40,181 bases of DNA from positions 1 to 40,181 of the forward strand of contig NZ_AFIE01000031.1 of assembly GCF_000214135.1 (NCBI RefSeq), written 5' to 3'. Shown here in pieces: positions 1 to 10,441 of this stretch. How positions within the stretch are numbered: position 1 is the first letter of the stretch; every line of letters begins with the position of its first letter. This DNA is from Acinetobacter sp. P8-3-8 (GTDB lineage: Bacteria; Pseudomonadota; Gammaproteobacteria; Pseudomonadales; Moraxellaceae). A model generated the notes under the pieces. That model saw only the letters and a program-made list of their open reading frames with translations. It made no database searches and was not told the DNA's origin. The translations under genes were made by a program, and so were the position numbers.

Positions 1-143
1 CAGTCGCCAACTCGACATATACTATCAAGTACCTAATACATTGCAAAAACAGTATATTACAGATGTAGTCTTGCCTCGAACAATGCGACTGACGTTTCCG
101 CGTATCATATGGTTGGGAATATATCTTATCCCGAACTCAGGTT
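1..143 (-). mobile_element. MITE-like non-coding element, copy 1 (partial, cut by window edge)
   Basis: Read on the minus strand it begins AACCTGAGTTCGGGATAAG, the left terminal repeat also seen at 21038, and stays closely similar to that copy up to the window edge near GGCGACTG. Only the left half is present, so its flanking duplication cannot be tested. It lies just downstream of the ate terminator and holds no convincing reading frame. Confidence 0.75.
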
Positions 144-157
144 AAATTAATCAGAAT

Positions 158-191
158 TAAAATAAAAAAGCCGATTATTTGATAATCGGCT
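158..191 (-). terminator. Rho-independent terminator of aat-ate
   Basis: A 10-bp stem (AGCCGATTAT / ATAATCGGCT, 169-178 and 182-191) with a 3-nt loop is followed on the minus strand by a T-rich tract. The ate stop codon lies inside the stem. Confidence 0.85.
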
Positions 192-990
192 CATTCCATT
201 CAGAGGGGAGGGTTGTCATTAACATATCACCCAACTGCTGAATCTCTTTCGCTTCTAAGTGACGATTGATACGTCGCCATTGACCATCTAATAACAATTC
301 AAATGGTGCGTACTGCGATTTGTAATTCATTTTAGCGGAGTGTGGAACCCAATAACCCAAATAAACGTAATCTAAATTCAGTGATTTTACATATTCGATT
401 TGTTTAAGTACGGCAAAAACGCCTAATGAACGTTTGTTTTCATCTGGGGCAAAGAAAGTATATACAGCAGAAACACCATCATCTAATTGATCACAAGTAG
501 AAACGCTAATCAACTGATCATCTTTCCATAATTCTAAGAAAAAACTATCAGTGCAACTGTGAATTAAGAATTTCTCAAATTGATCATAGCTGGGTGGGAA
601 CATGTCACCATCAGCATGTCTTTCAAGAATATAGCGTTCATAAAGTTGATAATGGGTTTGTGTGGCATCTTTGGTTGGAATAATTTTAACAGTTAAGTCT
701 TGATTGCGTTTCCATGCTTTTTTCTGTGCGCTGCTCATTTTAAATTCAGCAACAGGAACACGACAAGAAAGACATTGCCGACAAAGGTGACATTCAGGGC
801 GATAAACGAAATCGCCACTGCGTCTAAAGCCAACTCTAGACAGTTCAGAAAGCGTGACCACATCGATCCGTTGAATAGGATCGAGGAAGACCATTCTTGC
901 AGATTTATTTTCGAGATAACTGCAATCATGGGGTGGTGTAATGTAGTACTGTAAGTCGTTCAACAGGGACTTAGGATGATAAGAGTTCAT
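175..990 (-). CDS. ate: Aspartate/glutamate leucyltransferase (bacterial arginyltransferase-like, Bpt/Ate)
   Basis: This 271-residue protein matches the bacterial ATE/Bpt family, which transfers leucine from Leu-tRNA to proteins with N-terminal Asp or Glu and so marks them for ClpS-ClpAP degradation. Visible features are the N-terminal half with Cys67, Cys70, Cys73 and Cys76, the central FFAPDE and LGVF segments, and the YLGYWVPHSAKMNYK block typical of the C-terminal half. An AGGAGG-type Shine-Dalgarno site sits upstream of the ATG. It starts 23 nt after aat ends, so the two are very likely co-transcribed. They form a classic pair of N-degron tagging enzymes: Aat tags N-terminal Lys/Arg and Ate tags acidic termini. 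Leu rather than Arg as donor is inferred from the bacterial subfamily. Confidence 0.93.
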   Translation of the reverse strand: MNSYHPKSLLNDLQYYITPPHDCSYLENKSARMVFLDPIQRIDVVTLSELSRVGFRRSGDFVYRPECHLCRQCLSCRVPVAEFKMSSAQKKAWKRNQDLTVKIIPTKDATQTHYQLYERYILERHADGDMFPPSYDQFEKFLIHSCTDSFFLELWKDDQLISVSTCDQLDDGVSAVYTFFAPDENKRSLGVFAVLKQIEYVKSLNLDYVYLGYWVPHSAKMNYKSQYAPFELLLDGQWRRINRHLEAKEIQQLGDMLMTTLPSEWNEPIIK

Positions 991-1013
991 AAATCATGTC
1001 CCTCCTTTTATAT

Positions 1014-1745
1014 TCATTCCATTAACTGCGAAAAATTCGCTATTGTTTTACTTGAAAATACACGCTCTTGATAACTTTTCCAATCTATAGAGGGTTGTTT
1101 TATTACATCTTGTAACGATTTAAGGTACTCCTGACGAGAAAGTGTACAAGCACCGAGACTAATCAGGTGATCATTGACCAATTGACAATCAATCCACGGT
1201 AAATGATTTTCACGGCCAATGAGCATTAACGTATAAAAAGCCATTTTCGAAACATCAGTTTGGGTACTAAACATGGATTCACCAAAACAACCATGTCCAA
1301 TCGTCACACCATATAGTCCACCGACGATGGTATTCTGATCCCAAACTTCAACACTGTACGCATAGCCTGCATCAAATAAATCACAATAACCTTGGATAAT
1401 GTCTTCAGAAATCCATGTTTCATCTGCATAGCTACGCGGCATCGCGCAAGAGCGAATCACCGTTTCAAAGTTACGATTGATGGTAATGGCGTAGTCAAAC
1501 TTTTTCATATTCCGCAGCAACGATTTACTGGGTTGATAATCGTTGGGGCGGATAATACAGCGAGGTTCAGGACTCCACCAACAGATCGGTTCACCTTCAG
1601 AAAACCATGGGAATAATCCATGCGTATAGGCTTCATAAAGCGTAGGTGCTGTTAAATCTGCACCAATGCAAATTAAACCTTGTTCATCTGGATCAGCTTC
1701 AATTGGATCTGGAAATATAAACTGTGAAGGAGGAAGTTGACTCAC
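1014..1745 (-). CDS. aat: Leucyl/phenylalanyl-tRNA--protein transferase
   Basis: This 243-residue protein is Aat, which adds Leu or Phe from aminoacyl-tRNA to proteins with N-terminal Arg or Lys in the N-degron pathway. The family hallmark [20 protein letters not shown] lies at about residues 43-62. The conserved GGLYGVTIG and FGESMFS segments follow, then WIDCQL with the downstream SLGA. Length is close to the E. coli enzyme. The start is a GTG at 1745: the two ATGs just upstream are out of frame, and I see no clear Shine-Dalgarno site. A terminator-like hairpin ends only about 18 nt before this start, so expression may depend on read-through or on a leader shorter than usual. Confidence 0.95.
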   Translation of the reverse strand: MSQLPPSQFIFPDPIEADPDEQGLICIGADLTAPTLYEAYTHGLFPWFSEGEPICWWSPEPRCIIRPNDYQPSKSLLRNMKKFDYAITINRNFETVIRSCAMPRSYADETWISEDIIQGYCDLFDAGYAYSVEVWDQNTIVGGLYGVTIGHGCFGESMFSTQTDVSKMAFYTLMLIGRENHLPWIDCQLVNDHLISLGACTLSRQEYLKSLQDVIKQPSIDWKSYQERVFSSKTIANFSQLME

Positions 1746-1755
1746 GTTGCATCAT

Positions 1756-1791
1756 CAAATAAAAAGATCAGCTTTATATTAGCTGATCTTT
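1756..1791 (-). terminator. Terminator-like hairpin between the methyltransferase gene and aat
   Basis: An 11-bp stem (AAAGATCAGCT / AGCTGATCTTT, 1763-1773 and 1781-1791) with a 7-nt loop runs into a T-rich stretch on the minus strand. It should end the methyltransferase transcript, yet it lies directly before the aat start, so it could act as an attenuator for aat. Confidence 0.75.
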
Positions 1792-1813
1792 GGTCGTTGT
1801 GTCGTGGTAGAAG

Positions 1814-3367
1814 TTATGCAAAAAGTTTCAATTGCTTAGCAATTTTTAATTTGTCACTTTGAATAAACTTTTGCGCTTTTTCTTGTAGCACTTCCAAGCT
1901 TTGTTTTCGCTCTGATACAGCATTGCCATCTTTATCGAGAACTTTCCAATTTAATTGATCAAGAACGTCTTGAATGTATTCAGCGAACTGTTTTGCAGTT
2001 TTAAGACCATCGACAAAATGAGCGCGATAGTACAATTGGCTAAATTGATCTGCGGGAATGCCAATTCCAGTGATCGCACATGCCAGCACTTGGTAATTTT
2101 GATGATAACTGGCTTGTTCTAGCATGTAATGATTCAGTTTTTGTGAATATTGAAGCTGTTCATCCGTTGCTGGGTTTTGTGAGCAAGGTAAAGCTAGACC
2201 TAAATGGCACAAGATAACCAATGCATTTAAAATCTGCGCATAATTTAAATTTGGTATCGCTTTTTCTAGCTCAGCAATCGTTTGAGGTTGATAGTCTAGT
2301 TTTTTGAACTGTTGACCTAAAGGCTCGTAAATCTCTTGAATTAAATTAAATTCACCTAAATATCCATTAATGGTTTTCGGTAAGGTTTCTGGTGCAGTCA
2401 AAAGTACAAAGGCTGTATTTCTAAGACGATGCTGAGTTTGAAGTGGCGTTAAATTATTTTTTCCACGGATGAATAGATCTTTTCTGAATTGAGAATTGGC
2501 AAAATAATCACGACATTGCTCTTTAAAAATCGGATGTTCAATTTGATTCAGAAAGGCTTGGTGCTCTTGAGTAAAATTAATATTATCCAAATGCGTATTT
2601 AAATCCGTAGAACCTGCATAAGATAATTTAACGTCTTCTAAAATGCGTACCACTTGCTGGAATGAAAAGCATTGCCAATCTTGGTTTAAATATTCATGAA
2701 TCAAATAATTTGGATTTTGGTTTTGTAAATCTTGTACTTTGCTTAAAGCATTTGGATTACGTTTGGCAAAATTGGGGTTTTGTTGTAATAGTGATTCACT
2801 GAATGCAAGAGAATCTTTAACTTTTTGAATCGGATTGGTACTGGTGCTATTAAATTTAAAATGACTATGGAATAACTCGCGAATCGGCATATTGGCAGCC
2901 CACCCCGTCACACAGTTATAACTAATGTAGACAATTCCATTCGGTTTTAAGAATTTTCGAATGAATTTTAAAATAATATGTTGATTTTCATGACTAATCC
3001 AACTCCAAATTCCATGCAGGCTAATGGAGTTAAACATCGGTAAATCTTTATTTAACAGTTCTTCAAAACTGGCATCGTAAAAATGATGCGGTACTAGACA
3101 TTGTTCAGCCAATTGATCGGCATGTGCCGCATGTGCTGGATTAAAATCGGTGCCGTAAAATAAGCCAAAATTTGAAGCGGCATGAATATTGAGACTAACA
3201 CCTTGACCGAAACCAAGTTCGCAATGCATATCATCTAAATCATTACTTGAGCAGTCTACACCATTGAGAAGAAGGCAAAATTTTTGATAATTTGGGCTTA
3301 AATCTTTGTAATAACCATAAGTGTAATTAACTTCTGTTTGATACCCATCTGTCCATGCTGTCGTCAC
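1814..3367 (-). CDS. Class I SAM-dependent methyltransferase with methyltransferase regulatory domain
   Basis: The N-terminal part (about residues 30-200) is a Rossmann-type methyltransferase: motif I reads ELGFGQG at residues 50-56, followed by YGTDFNP and, near residue 117, SLHGIWSWIS. The central and C-terminal parts resemble the methyltransferase regulatory domain (PF10119-like) that follows this type of catalytic domain in many bacteria, with a helical C-terminal tail. The substrate is unknown; small molecules and protein lysines have both been proposed for relatives. The start is GTG at 3367 with GGGA upstream. The gene stands alone between two terminators (3425-3451 and 1763-1791), so it is probably monocistronic apart from read-through into aat. 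Confidence 0.8.
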   Translation of the reverse strand: MTTAWTDGYQTEVNYTYGYYKDLSPNYQKFCLLLNGVDCSSNDLDDMHCELGFGQGVSLNIHAASNFGLFYGTDFNPAHAAHADQLAEQCLVPHHFYDASFEELLNKDLPMFNSISLHGIWSWISHENQHIILKFIRKFLKPNGIVYISYNCVTGWAANMPIRELFHSHFKFNSTSTNPIQKVKDSLAFSESLLQQNPNFAKRNPNALSKVQDLQNQNPNYLIHEYLNQDWQCFSFQQVVRILEDVKLSYAGSTDLNTHLDNINFTQEHQAFLNQIEHPIFKEQCRDYFANSQFRKDLFIRGKNNLTPLQTQHRLRNTAFVLLTAPETLPKTINGYLGEFNLIQEIYEPLGQQFKKLDYQPQTIAELEKAIPNLNYAQILNALVILCHLGLALPCSQNPATDEQLQYSQKLNHYMLEQASYHQNYQVLACAITGIGIPADQFSQLYYRAHFVDGLKTAKQFAEYIQDVLDQLNWKVLDKDGNAVSERKQSLEVLQEKAQKFIQSDKLKIAKQLKLFA

Positions 3368-3424
3368 AATATTTTCCCATATTAAAATTATAAAAATGAT
3401 TTAACTAGTTATAAATTAAAAATA

Positions 3425-3451
3425 AATAAACCGCCATATAGGCGGTTTATT
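3425..3451 (-). terminator. Bidirectional-looking terminator after trxB
   Basis: An 11-bp stem (AATAAACCGCC / GGCGGTTTATT) with a 5-nt loop and T-rich flanks on both strands lies just downstream of the trxB stop. It separates trxB from the methyltransferase gene. Confidence 0.85.
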
Positions 3452-3478
3452 TTTACAAAAAATAATCGATGCGGATGT

Positions 3479-4749
<1,271 letters not shown>

Positions 4750-7700
4750 ATGACTGCGGTGTCGAATGTTTATGCACAGCGCTTTTTAACAACAATATTC
4801 TTGGTTTCATTTGGTATATATCTGTTCCTTGCAACAGTGACGTATACACCATTTGATCCAGGTTGGATGCATATTTCAAGTGATACACAGCAGGTTTCAA
4901 ATGCCAGTGGTGTTGCTGGGGCGTGGATTGCAGATTTATTGTTTGGTTTTTTAGGTTGGGCGAGTTTACTTATCCCTGTATTTATATTTATTGAAGCTGT
5001 GCAAGTGTGGTGGCCAAGAAGTTTTTTAAGCCGTCCATTCCGTTATGCCGCTCAATTCTTCATTTTACTCGCGACTTCAAGCCTTTTATACCTGATTTGG
5101 AATGTGCCAGCAGACACTTTAGCCAATGCTTCAGGTGGAATCATTGGTTATGAGCTAGGTGAAAGCTTAACGCAATTGATCACCATCTATGGTGCGGTTG
5201 CGTTGTTGATTCTTTTATTGGGTGTTTTATTCACTTTAGCCTTTGGGATTCAATGGAATAAAACATGGTCAACCTTAAAAGCGACACCTGCCTATTTACA
5301 AGAACTGTTTTATAGAAATGTACCTGAAAGTGAATCTGCTTTTGATTTAACCACACCACCCAAAAATAAAAACCGTACAGCGACAAAACCTGAACCTGTA
5401 ACGGCTCAAGCAGAGTTTGTAGAACCTGCAGATCACGTGCATAACAAAGAACATGTTGTGATTAAACCTAGCAAACATTCACAAACTGCTGAGCGTTTGT
5501 TTGATGACATGGTAGAACAAGAACATCGAACTCAACAGCCTTCTCAGTTTGATCAAGATACCATCGATGATATTGACGATTTAGAATTAGAACGCACTTT
5601 AGAAAAAGCACATCGCTTAGAGCAAGAGAGTAAACGCACAGTTTCATCAGGCGAGGTGTGGAAAGCGCTGCAACAAGATCAAGACCATAACCGTGATATT
5701 GATGCACTTTTAAAAGCTTCAGAAGACGATTCAGCCAATCATTTTGAAAATCGTGCAGATCTAAAACAACATCACGCTTTTAATGAGCCTGAACATGTTG
5801 CACGTGACGCTTTTGAGGCAAACCAAGCGCATCAGCAAAAATCTGTAAATTGGGATGATGATCAAGTTTTTGATGAGCTATTAGCCGTAGTGCCCAATGG
5901 TCAAACGGCAACAGATGTTCATAGTCCATTTAATAATGAAACTGTTCAATCTCAGCAGAATACAAACCAGCATTATGGTCATCATCCTGAACAAAATCTA
6001 ACAGATTTTCATCATGGTGTTGCTACAGCGACTGCGGCCTCAGTTGCTGTAGGGCAGAATCTTGCAAGTGAATTAGATGACTTGGCCATGCTTGCATCTG
6101 ATGACTATAACAACAAAAATAATAGCGACTATGTTCAGCAACATGCTGGTATTGAATCTGATCATCAGACTGCAACGGCACGAACCACAACCAATTATTC
6201 GCAATCAACAGCCTTTACCCGTGCCGAAATCCAAACAAATTTACAGCCATCATCATTGGTGAGTGAAGAAGAAAAATCTTTAATTGCTTCAGATAAAGAT
6301 GCTTTTAGAGATGCATGGTTGGAAACAGCAGGCAAACCTCAAGAAGACTCTGCAAGCCAACTTGAAGATGAGTTTGACCTAGATGCACCATTAACCGATT
6401 CACATGGGCGACCAATGTCACGTGCGATGCAAGTGGCGCAAAAACGTCGTGATTTACCGACATTACCGGGGCTAGATTTATTAGATCGAGTCGACCCTAA
6501 TAAAAAGGTCAATTTTACAGCAGAACAGCTTTCACGCTTATCTGAACTTTTGGAAATTAAATTACAAGAGTTTAATGTCAAAGCAAAAGTAATCGAAGCA
6601 CAACCGGGGCCAGTGGTTACTCGTTTTGAGTTGGATTTGGCACCGGGTGTCAAAGCTTCAAAAGTGACCAATATTTCACGAGATTTAGCACGTTCAATGT
6701 CAATGGCATCTGTACGTGTGGTTGAAGTGATACCAGGTAAACCGTATATCGGCATTGAAGTACCGAACAGTGCTCGTGAAATGGTACGACTCATTGAATT
6801 ACTTGAAACTCCGATGTTTAAAGACCCATCTGGTATGCTTTCAATGGCAATGGGTAAAGATATTTCAGGTAATCCAGTCATTACGGATTTGGGTAAAGCA
6901 CCGCATATGTTGGTTGCAGGTACCACAGGTTCAGGTAAATCTGTTGCAGTAAACTCGATGATTTTATCGATGTTATTGAAATATACACCTGATCAATTGC
7001 GTTTAATTCTCATCGATCCAAAACAGTTAGAATTGGCAAACTATAATGATATTCCTCATTTACTCACCCCAGTCGTGACTGACATGAAAGATGCTGTAAG
7101 TGCATTGAATTGGTGTGTCAATGAAATGGAACGCCGTTATAAACTCATGTCTTTCTTAAAGATTCGTAAATTGGCAGACTATAACCGTAAGGTTGAAGAA
7201 GCGATTGCCAATGGTGAGGATTTAATTGATCCAACGTGGAAGCCTAGTGATTCAGTCATGCAAGAACGTGCACCAAGATTGCAACCTTTGCCTTCTATTG
7301 TGATTGTTGCCGATGAGTTTGCAGATATGATCATGCAGGTCGGTAAAAAAGCTGAAGAAATGATTACTCGTCTTGCGCAGAAGTCACGTGCTGCGGGTAT
7401 CCATTTATTACTTGCAACGCAACGACCATCTGTTGATGTGATTACAGGTTTGATCAAAGCTAACATTCCAACCCGTGTTGCATTACGGGTAAACAGTAAA
7501 ATTGACTCACGTACTATTCTTGATGGTGGCGGGGCAGAAGACTTATTAGGTCATGGTGATATGTTATTCCTCGGGCCGGGTAAAATTGATCCTGAACGTG
7601 TACATGGTGCATTTATCAGTGATGATGAGGTGAACCGTATCTGTGATGCGTGGCGTGAGCGTGGTGATCCAGATTATGTCGATGAAATCCTTACACCTTT

Positions 7701-7935
7701 TGATGAAGAACCGACTTCACGTGGTTTTGAAGATGGTGATGGTGATCCAAATCGTGATGCTTTATATGATCAATGTGTTTCCTTTGTTTTAGAAACACGT
7801 AAGGTTTCGGTTTCATCGTTACAGCGTAAGTTTAGTTTAGGCTATAACCGTGCTGCACGTATTGTGGATCAAATGCAAGAACAGGGTATTGTTAGTGAAC
7901 AAGGTGCCAATGGTAAACGTGATATTTTGGTTTAG
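4750..7935 (+). CDS. ftsK: DNA translocase FtsK
   Basis: FtsK couples septation to chromosome segregation. It sits at the division septum, pumps DNA in an ATP-dependent way and activates XerCD recombination at dif. The 1061-residue protein has four predicted membrane segments (about 12-30, 57-82, 100-116 and 140-166). A long linker rich in His, Gln, Asp and Glu follows (about 190-560). The alpha/beta motor has Walker A GTTGSGKS near residue 724 and Walker B IVIVADEFAD near 851. A winged-helix gamma domain covers about the last 65 residues and would read polar KOPS-like sites. A strong terminator follows the stop. The linker is low in complexity, as expected for this family. Confidence 0.96.
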   Translation: MTAVSNVYAQRFLTTIFLVSFGIYLFLATVTYTPFDPGWMHISSDTQQVSNASGVAGAWIADLLFGFLGWASLLIPVFIFIEAVQVWWPRSFLSRPFRYAAQFFILLATSSLLYLIWNVPADTLANASGGIIGYELGESLTQLITIYGAVALLILLLGVLFTLAFGIQWNKTWSTLKATPAYLQELFYRNVPESESAFDLTTPPKNKNRTATKPEPVTAQAEFVEPADHVHNKEHVVIKPSKHSQTAERLFDDMVEQEHRTQQPSQFDQDTIDDIDDLELERTLEKAHRLEQESKRTVSSGEVWKALQQDQDHNRDIDALLKASEDDSANHFENRADLKQHHAFNEPEHVARDAFEANQAHQQKSVNWDDDQVFDELLAVVPNGQTATDVHSPFNNETVQSQQNTNQHYGHHPEQNLTDFHHGVATATAASVAVGQNLASELDDLAMLASDDYNNKNNSDYVQQHAGIESDHQTATARTTTNYSQSTAFTRAEIQTNLQPSSLVSEEEKSLIASDKDAFRDAWLETAGKPQEDSASQLEDEFDLDAPLTDSHGRPMSRAMQVAQKRRDLPTLPGLDLLDRVDPNKKVNFTAEQLSRLSELLEIKLQEFNVKAKVIEAQPGPVVTRFELDLAPGVKASKVTNISRDLARSMSMASVRVVEVIPGKPYIGIEVPNSAREMVRLIELLETPMFKDPSGMLSMAMGKDISGNPVITDLGKAPHMLVAGTTGSGKSVAVNSMILSMLLKYTPDQLRLILIDPKQLELANYNDIPHLLTPVVTDMKDAVSALNWCVNEMERRYKLMSFLKIRKLADYNRKVEEAIANGEDLIDPTWKPSDSVMQERAPRLQPLPSIVIVADEFADMIMQVGKKAEEMITRLAQKSRAAGIHLLLATQRPSVDVITGLIKANIPTRVALRVNSKIDSRTILDGGGAEDLLGHGDMLFLGPGKIDPERVHGAFISDDEVNRICDAWRERGDPDYVDEILTPFDEEPTSRGFEDGDGDPNRDALYDQCVSFVLETRKVSVSSLQRKFSLGYNRAARIVDQMQEQGIVSEQGANGKRDILV

Positions 7936-7959
7936 TACACTATCTTTCATAAAATGATA

Positions 7960-7996
7960 AAAATGCCCCATCAAAATGAAGGGGCATTTTTTTTTG
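7960..7996 (+). terminator. Terminator of ftsK
   Basis: A 9-bp stem (AAATGCCCC / GGGGCATTT) with an 11-nt loop is followed by a long run of T. Confidence 0.9.
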
Positions 7997-8086
7997 CAAA
8001 TTGAAAATATTTAATTTTAACTTTAGCTTGGTAAAACATGAATTTTCACATTAATATGAGCATCTAAATTTAGTGGAATTCTAAAA

Positions 8087-8707
8087 ATGTTGATCGCACT
8101 ATGTACCTTAATCTTTATTCATTTTTGCGCTTTAATCACGCCGGGGCCTGATTTTTTCCTCGTTTCGCAAACGGCGATTAGCCGCTCAAGAAAGCAATCG
8201 ATGTTTGTTGTGATTGGGATTACCGCAGGGGTGATGTTTTGGGCACTTTTAGCATTATTAGGACTCAACATTATTTTTGAAAAAATGGCTTGGTTAAAAC
8301 AAGTGATGCTGGTGATTGGTGGGATTTATCTATGCTGGCTTGGTTTTCAAATGCTCAAGTCTGCATTCAGTAAAAAACCTGTGTCAGAACAACAGAAATT
8401 TGAATTACCACAAAGCAATTTGCGTTTTTTTCTAAAAGGTTTTTTAACCAATTTATCCAATCCGAAAGCCGTGATTTATTTTGGTAGCGTATTTTCAATA
8501 TTTCTTGCCAACCCTAATTTAGATGGCGTTCATTCGCTACTTTTTGTGATCGTTTCTATCGAAACATTGATTTGGTTCAGCTTTGTGGCTTTTGTATTTT
8601 CATTACCTAGTTTTAAAGCAGCTTATCAGAATGCTGCGAAGTGGATTGATGGCATCTCTGGTGGGATCTTTACCTTGTTTGGTGCATACTTAATTGGGAA
8701 CCGTTAA
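8087..8707 (+). CDS. LysE/RhtB-family amino-acid exporter
   Basis: This 206-residue inner-membrane protein has the N-terminal FIHFCALITPGPDFFLVSQT signature of the LysE/RhtB exporter family, including the ITPGPD loop, and about six hydrophobic segments. Relatives export amino acids such as threonine, homoserine, leucine or lysine; the substrate here cannot be told from sequence. The GFLTNLSNPKA segment in the middle is also typical. The Shine-Dalgarno site (GGAA) is weak. It is probably a single-gene transcript, bounded by the ftsK terminator and the hairpin at 8751-8775. Confidence 0.88.
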   Translation: MLIALCTLIFIHFCALITPGPDFFLVSQTAISRSRKQSMFVVIGITAGVMFWALLALLGLNIIFEKMAWLKQVMLVIGGIYLCWLGFQMLKSAFSKKPVSEQQKFELPQSNLRFFLKGFLTNLSNPKAVIYFGSVFSIFLANPNLDGVHSLLFVIVSIETLIWFSFVAFVFSLPSFKAAYQNAAKWIDGISGGIFTLFGAYLIGNR

Positions 8708-8750
8708 TACATTGCTATTGCCTAGATCAGTGTCTAACGCTAAAAGAAAA

Positions 8751-8775
8751 AACCTGCTTAAAAGCAGGTTTTTTT
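8751..8775. terminator. Bidirectional terminator between converging genes
   Basis: A 9-bp stem (AACCTGCTT / AAGCAGGTT) with a 2-nt loop has A-rich and T-rich flanks. It can end both the LysE gene and the converging PA4642-like gene. Confidence 0.85.
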
Positions 8776-8811
8776 ATAGTTTTCAGCTTCTAATTTTCAG
8801 CATTTTAAATG

Positions 8812-9099
8812 CTAAGCAAATTTAGCCAAAACTTCTAAAAACCCATCTTTTTGACGTGGGTATTGCGCAATCACATCATGGATGCGCTGACCTTCAGGAT
8901 TCGTTGCATTGATGTCACGCCCATCAGCAACGAACTGAGTCAATAAACGCTCATAATCAAATGGACGCATATGTTTGAATGCATGATAAAGCACGTGAAA
9001 ATCTGCGTTGGTACCTTCAGGAGGAAGTTGGGTTAAATAGGCAAATACACGCTCGTCTGACCATTCTTCATTGAACGTTGCTGGCTGTGAAAGTGCCAT
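8812..9099 (-). CDS. PA4642-like small conserved protein
   Basis: This 95-residue soluble, acidic protein resembles the Pseudomonas PA4642 family of unknown function. Shared traits are an early SDERVFAYL segment, the FDYERLLTQFVADGRDINA core and a following NPEG turn, reminiscent of an ankyrin-like helix pair. There is no signal peptide or membrane segment. A strong GAGGAG Shine-Dalgarno site supports the start. It is a single gene upstream of the shared terminator at 8751. The family assignment is from memory of its motifs, and function is unknown. Confidence 0.7.
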   Translation of the reverse strand: MALSQPATFNEEWSDERVFAYLTQLPPEGTNADFHVLYHAFKHMRPFDYERLLTQFVADGRDINATNPEGQRIHDVIAQYPRQKDGFLEVLAKFA

Positions 9100-9225
9100 A
9101 ACAGCATCTCCTCAAATTAAATAATTTAAAACGCGTTGATCTGATTCATCATTATATAAACCCCTATTAAATTTTCTTTAATAAGGAATAATGCAAAGCA
9201 TTGATGAATAATTGATAACCCAATT

Positions 9226-9258
9226 AAAAAGGGCAAAATAACTTGCGCCATTTTGCCC
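9226..9258 (-). terminator. Terminator of minCDE
   Basis: A 9-bp stem (GGGCAAAAT / ATTTTGCCC, 9231-9239 and 9250-9258) is followed on the minus strand by TTTTT, just after the minE stop. Confidence 0.85.
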
Positions 9259-9291
9259 TGATTCAATCTACTTGACTAATCAATAATAGAA

Positions 9292-9564
9292 TTAACGTTC
9301 TTCAGGTAAATTGATATTCATTTCCAACATTTCAATATTCGCTTCTGAGCGAACTTGCATTTGGATATGTTGTTCATCTACACCACGAACATAACGATTG
9401 ACCACTTGCATGATTTCTTTCTTCATTTGATCAATCTTGTCTTGGCTCAGGCGTTTGCCCAAACCATTTTCAGAAGCAACAATAACTTTTAAGCGATCTT
9501 TAGCAGTTTGGGCGCTAGATGGTTTGTCATCGTTGCTGAAAAGTTTACTCCAAAATCCTGCCAT
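9292..9564 (-). CDS. minE: Cell division topological specificity factor MinE
   Basis: MinE stimulates the MinD ATPase and drives the Min oscillation that places the FtsZ ring at midcell. The 90-residue protein begins MAGFWSKLF, the membrane-binding N-terminal helix. It continues with the anti-MinCD segment AKDRLKVIVASE (about residues 21-32) and ends with the beta-rich topological domain. It starts 3 nt after the minD stop, with GGAGCG as Shine-Dalgarno site, so it is the last gene of minC-minD-minE. Confidence 0.97.
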   Translation of the reverse strand: MAGFWSKLFSNDDKPSSAQTAKDRLKVIVASENGLGKRLSQDKIDQMKKEIMQVVNRYVRGVDEQHIQMQVRSEANIEMLEMNINLPEER

Positions 9565-9567
9565 TTT

Positions 9568-10380
9568 TTACGCTCCAAATAATCGTGCTAACCAACCCTT
9601 AGGTTTCACAGTGATGTGACGATAAGGACGCTCTTCACCTAAGAAACGAGCCACTAAGTCATCATAAGCCTGACCTGCTGATGCTTCTTGGTAAAGAATA
9701 ACAGGTTTACCTTCATTTGATGCTTGGAGCACGCTTGGACACTCAGGAATCACACCTAGCGTTGGAACACGTAAAATATCTTTAGAAATATCTTCAATCG
9801 TTAACATTTCTTGTTTATCAGCACGTTCTGGATTGAAACGAGTGATACATAAATGTTTACGGACACGTCCTTCGTTATTTTCAACTTTTTTGGTTTTACT
9901 GTCGAGCATACCAATAATTCGATCTGAATCTCGAACCGATGAAATCTCAGGGTTCGTTACAATAATCGCTTCATCTGCATGATACATGGCTAAAATAGCG
10001 CCACGCTCAATACCTGCAGGTGAGTCACAAATAATATAATCAAACTCTTGTGAAAGTTCTTCCATCACACGTGCAACACCATCATCTGTCAAGGCGTCTT
10101 TATCACGTGTTTGTGAAGCAGGTAAAATGTATAAGTTTTCGATATCTTTATCGCGAATTAACGCTTGTTGTAAACGTGCTTCATTATTTAAAACATTTAC
10201 AAAATCATAAACGACACGACGTTCGCAACCCATGATCAAGTCTAAGTTACGTAAACCTACGTCAAAATCAATAACAACAGTTTTATGACCACGAAGGGCT
10301 AAACCTGTTGCAAAAGATGCGCTCGTCGTAGTTTTACCTACGCCGCCTTTGCCTGATGTAACGACAACAATTTTGGCCAC
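9568..10380 (-). CDS. minD: Septum site-determining ATPase MinD
   Basis: MinD is the membrane-cycling ATPase that recruits MinC and is displaced by MinE. I place the start at the GTG at 10380, not at the in-frame ATG at 10404. AGGAG lies 7-8 nt upstream of the GTG, the protein then begins MAKIVVVTSGKGGVGKTT as in relatives, and its length becomes 270 residues, equal to E. coli MinD. The deviant Walker A KGGVGKTT is at about residues 11-18. The C-terminal GWLARLFGA is the amphipathic membrane-targeting helix. The gene lies 61 nt downstream of minC and 3 nt upstream of minE. Confidence 0.97.
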   Translation of the reverse strand: MAKIVVVTSGKGGVGKTTTSASFATGLALRGHKTVVIDFDVGLRNLDLIMGCERRVVYDFVNVLNNEARLQQALIRDKDIENLYILPASQTRDKDALTDDGVARVMEELSQEFDYIICDSPAGIERGAILAMYHADEAIIVTNPEISSVRDSDRIIGMLDSKTKKVENNEGRVRKHLCITRFNPERADKQEMLTIEDISKDILRVPTLGVIPECPSVLQASNEGKPVILYQEASAGQAYDDLVARFLGEERPYRHITVKPKGWLARLFGA

Positions 10381-10441
10381 CGAATCCACTCCTGTTATGG
10401 TCATCCCTTTAATTGGGATTTTTTATGGTGTTTAATTTACA

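Noticed and set aside
6339-6926. A 195-residue frame antisense to ftsK
   Set aside because: It lies wholly within the FtsK motor region, whose protein motifs are clear. It is a by-product of codon use.
10381-10404. ATG at 10404 as the minD start
   Set aside because: It has no well-placed Shine-Dalgarno site and adds eight residues that relatives lack; AGGAG fits the GTG at 10380.
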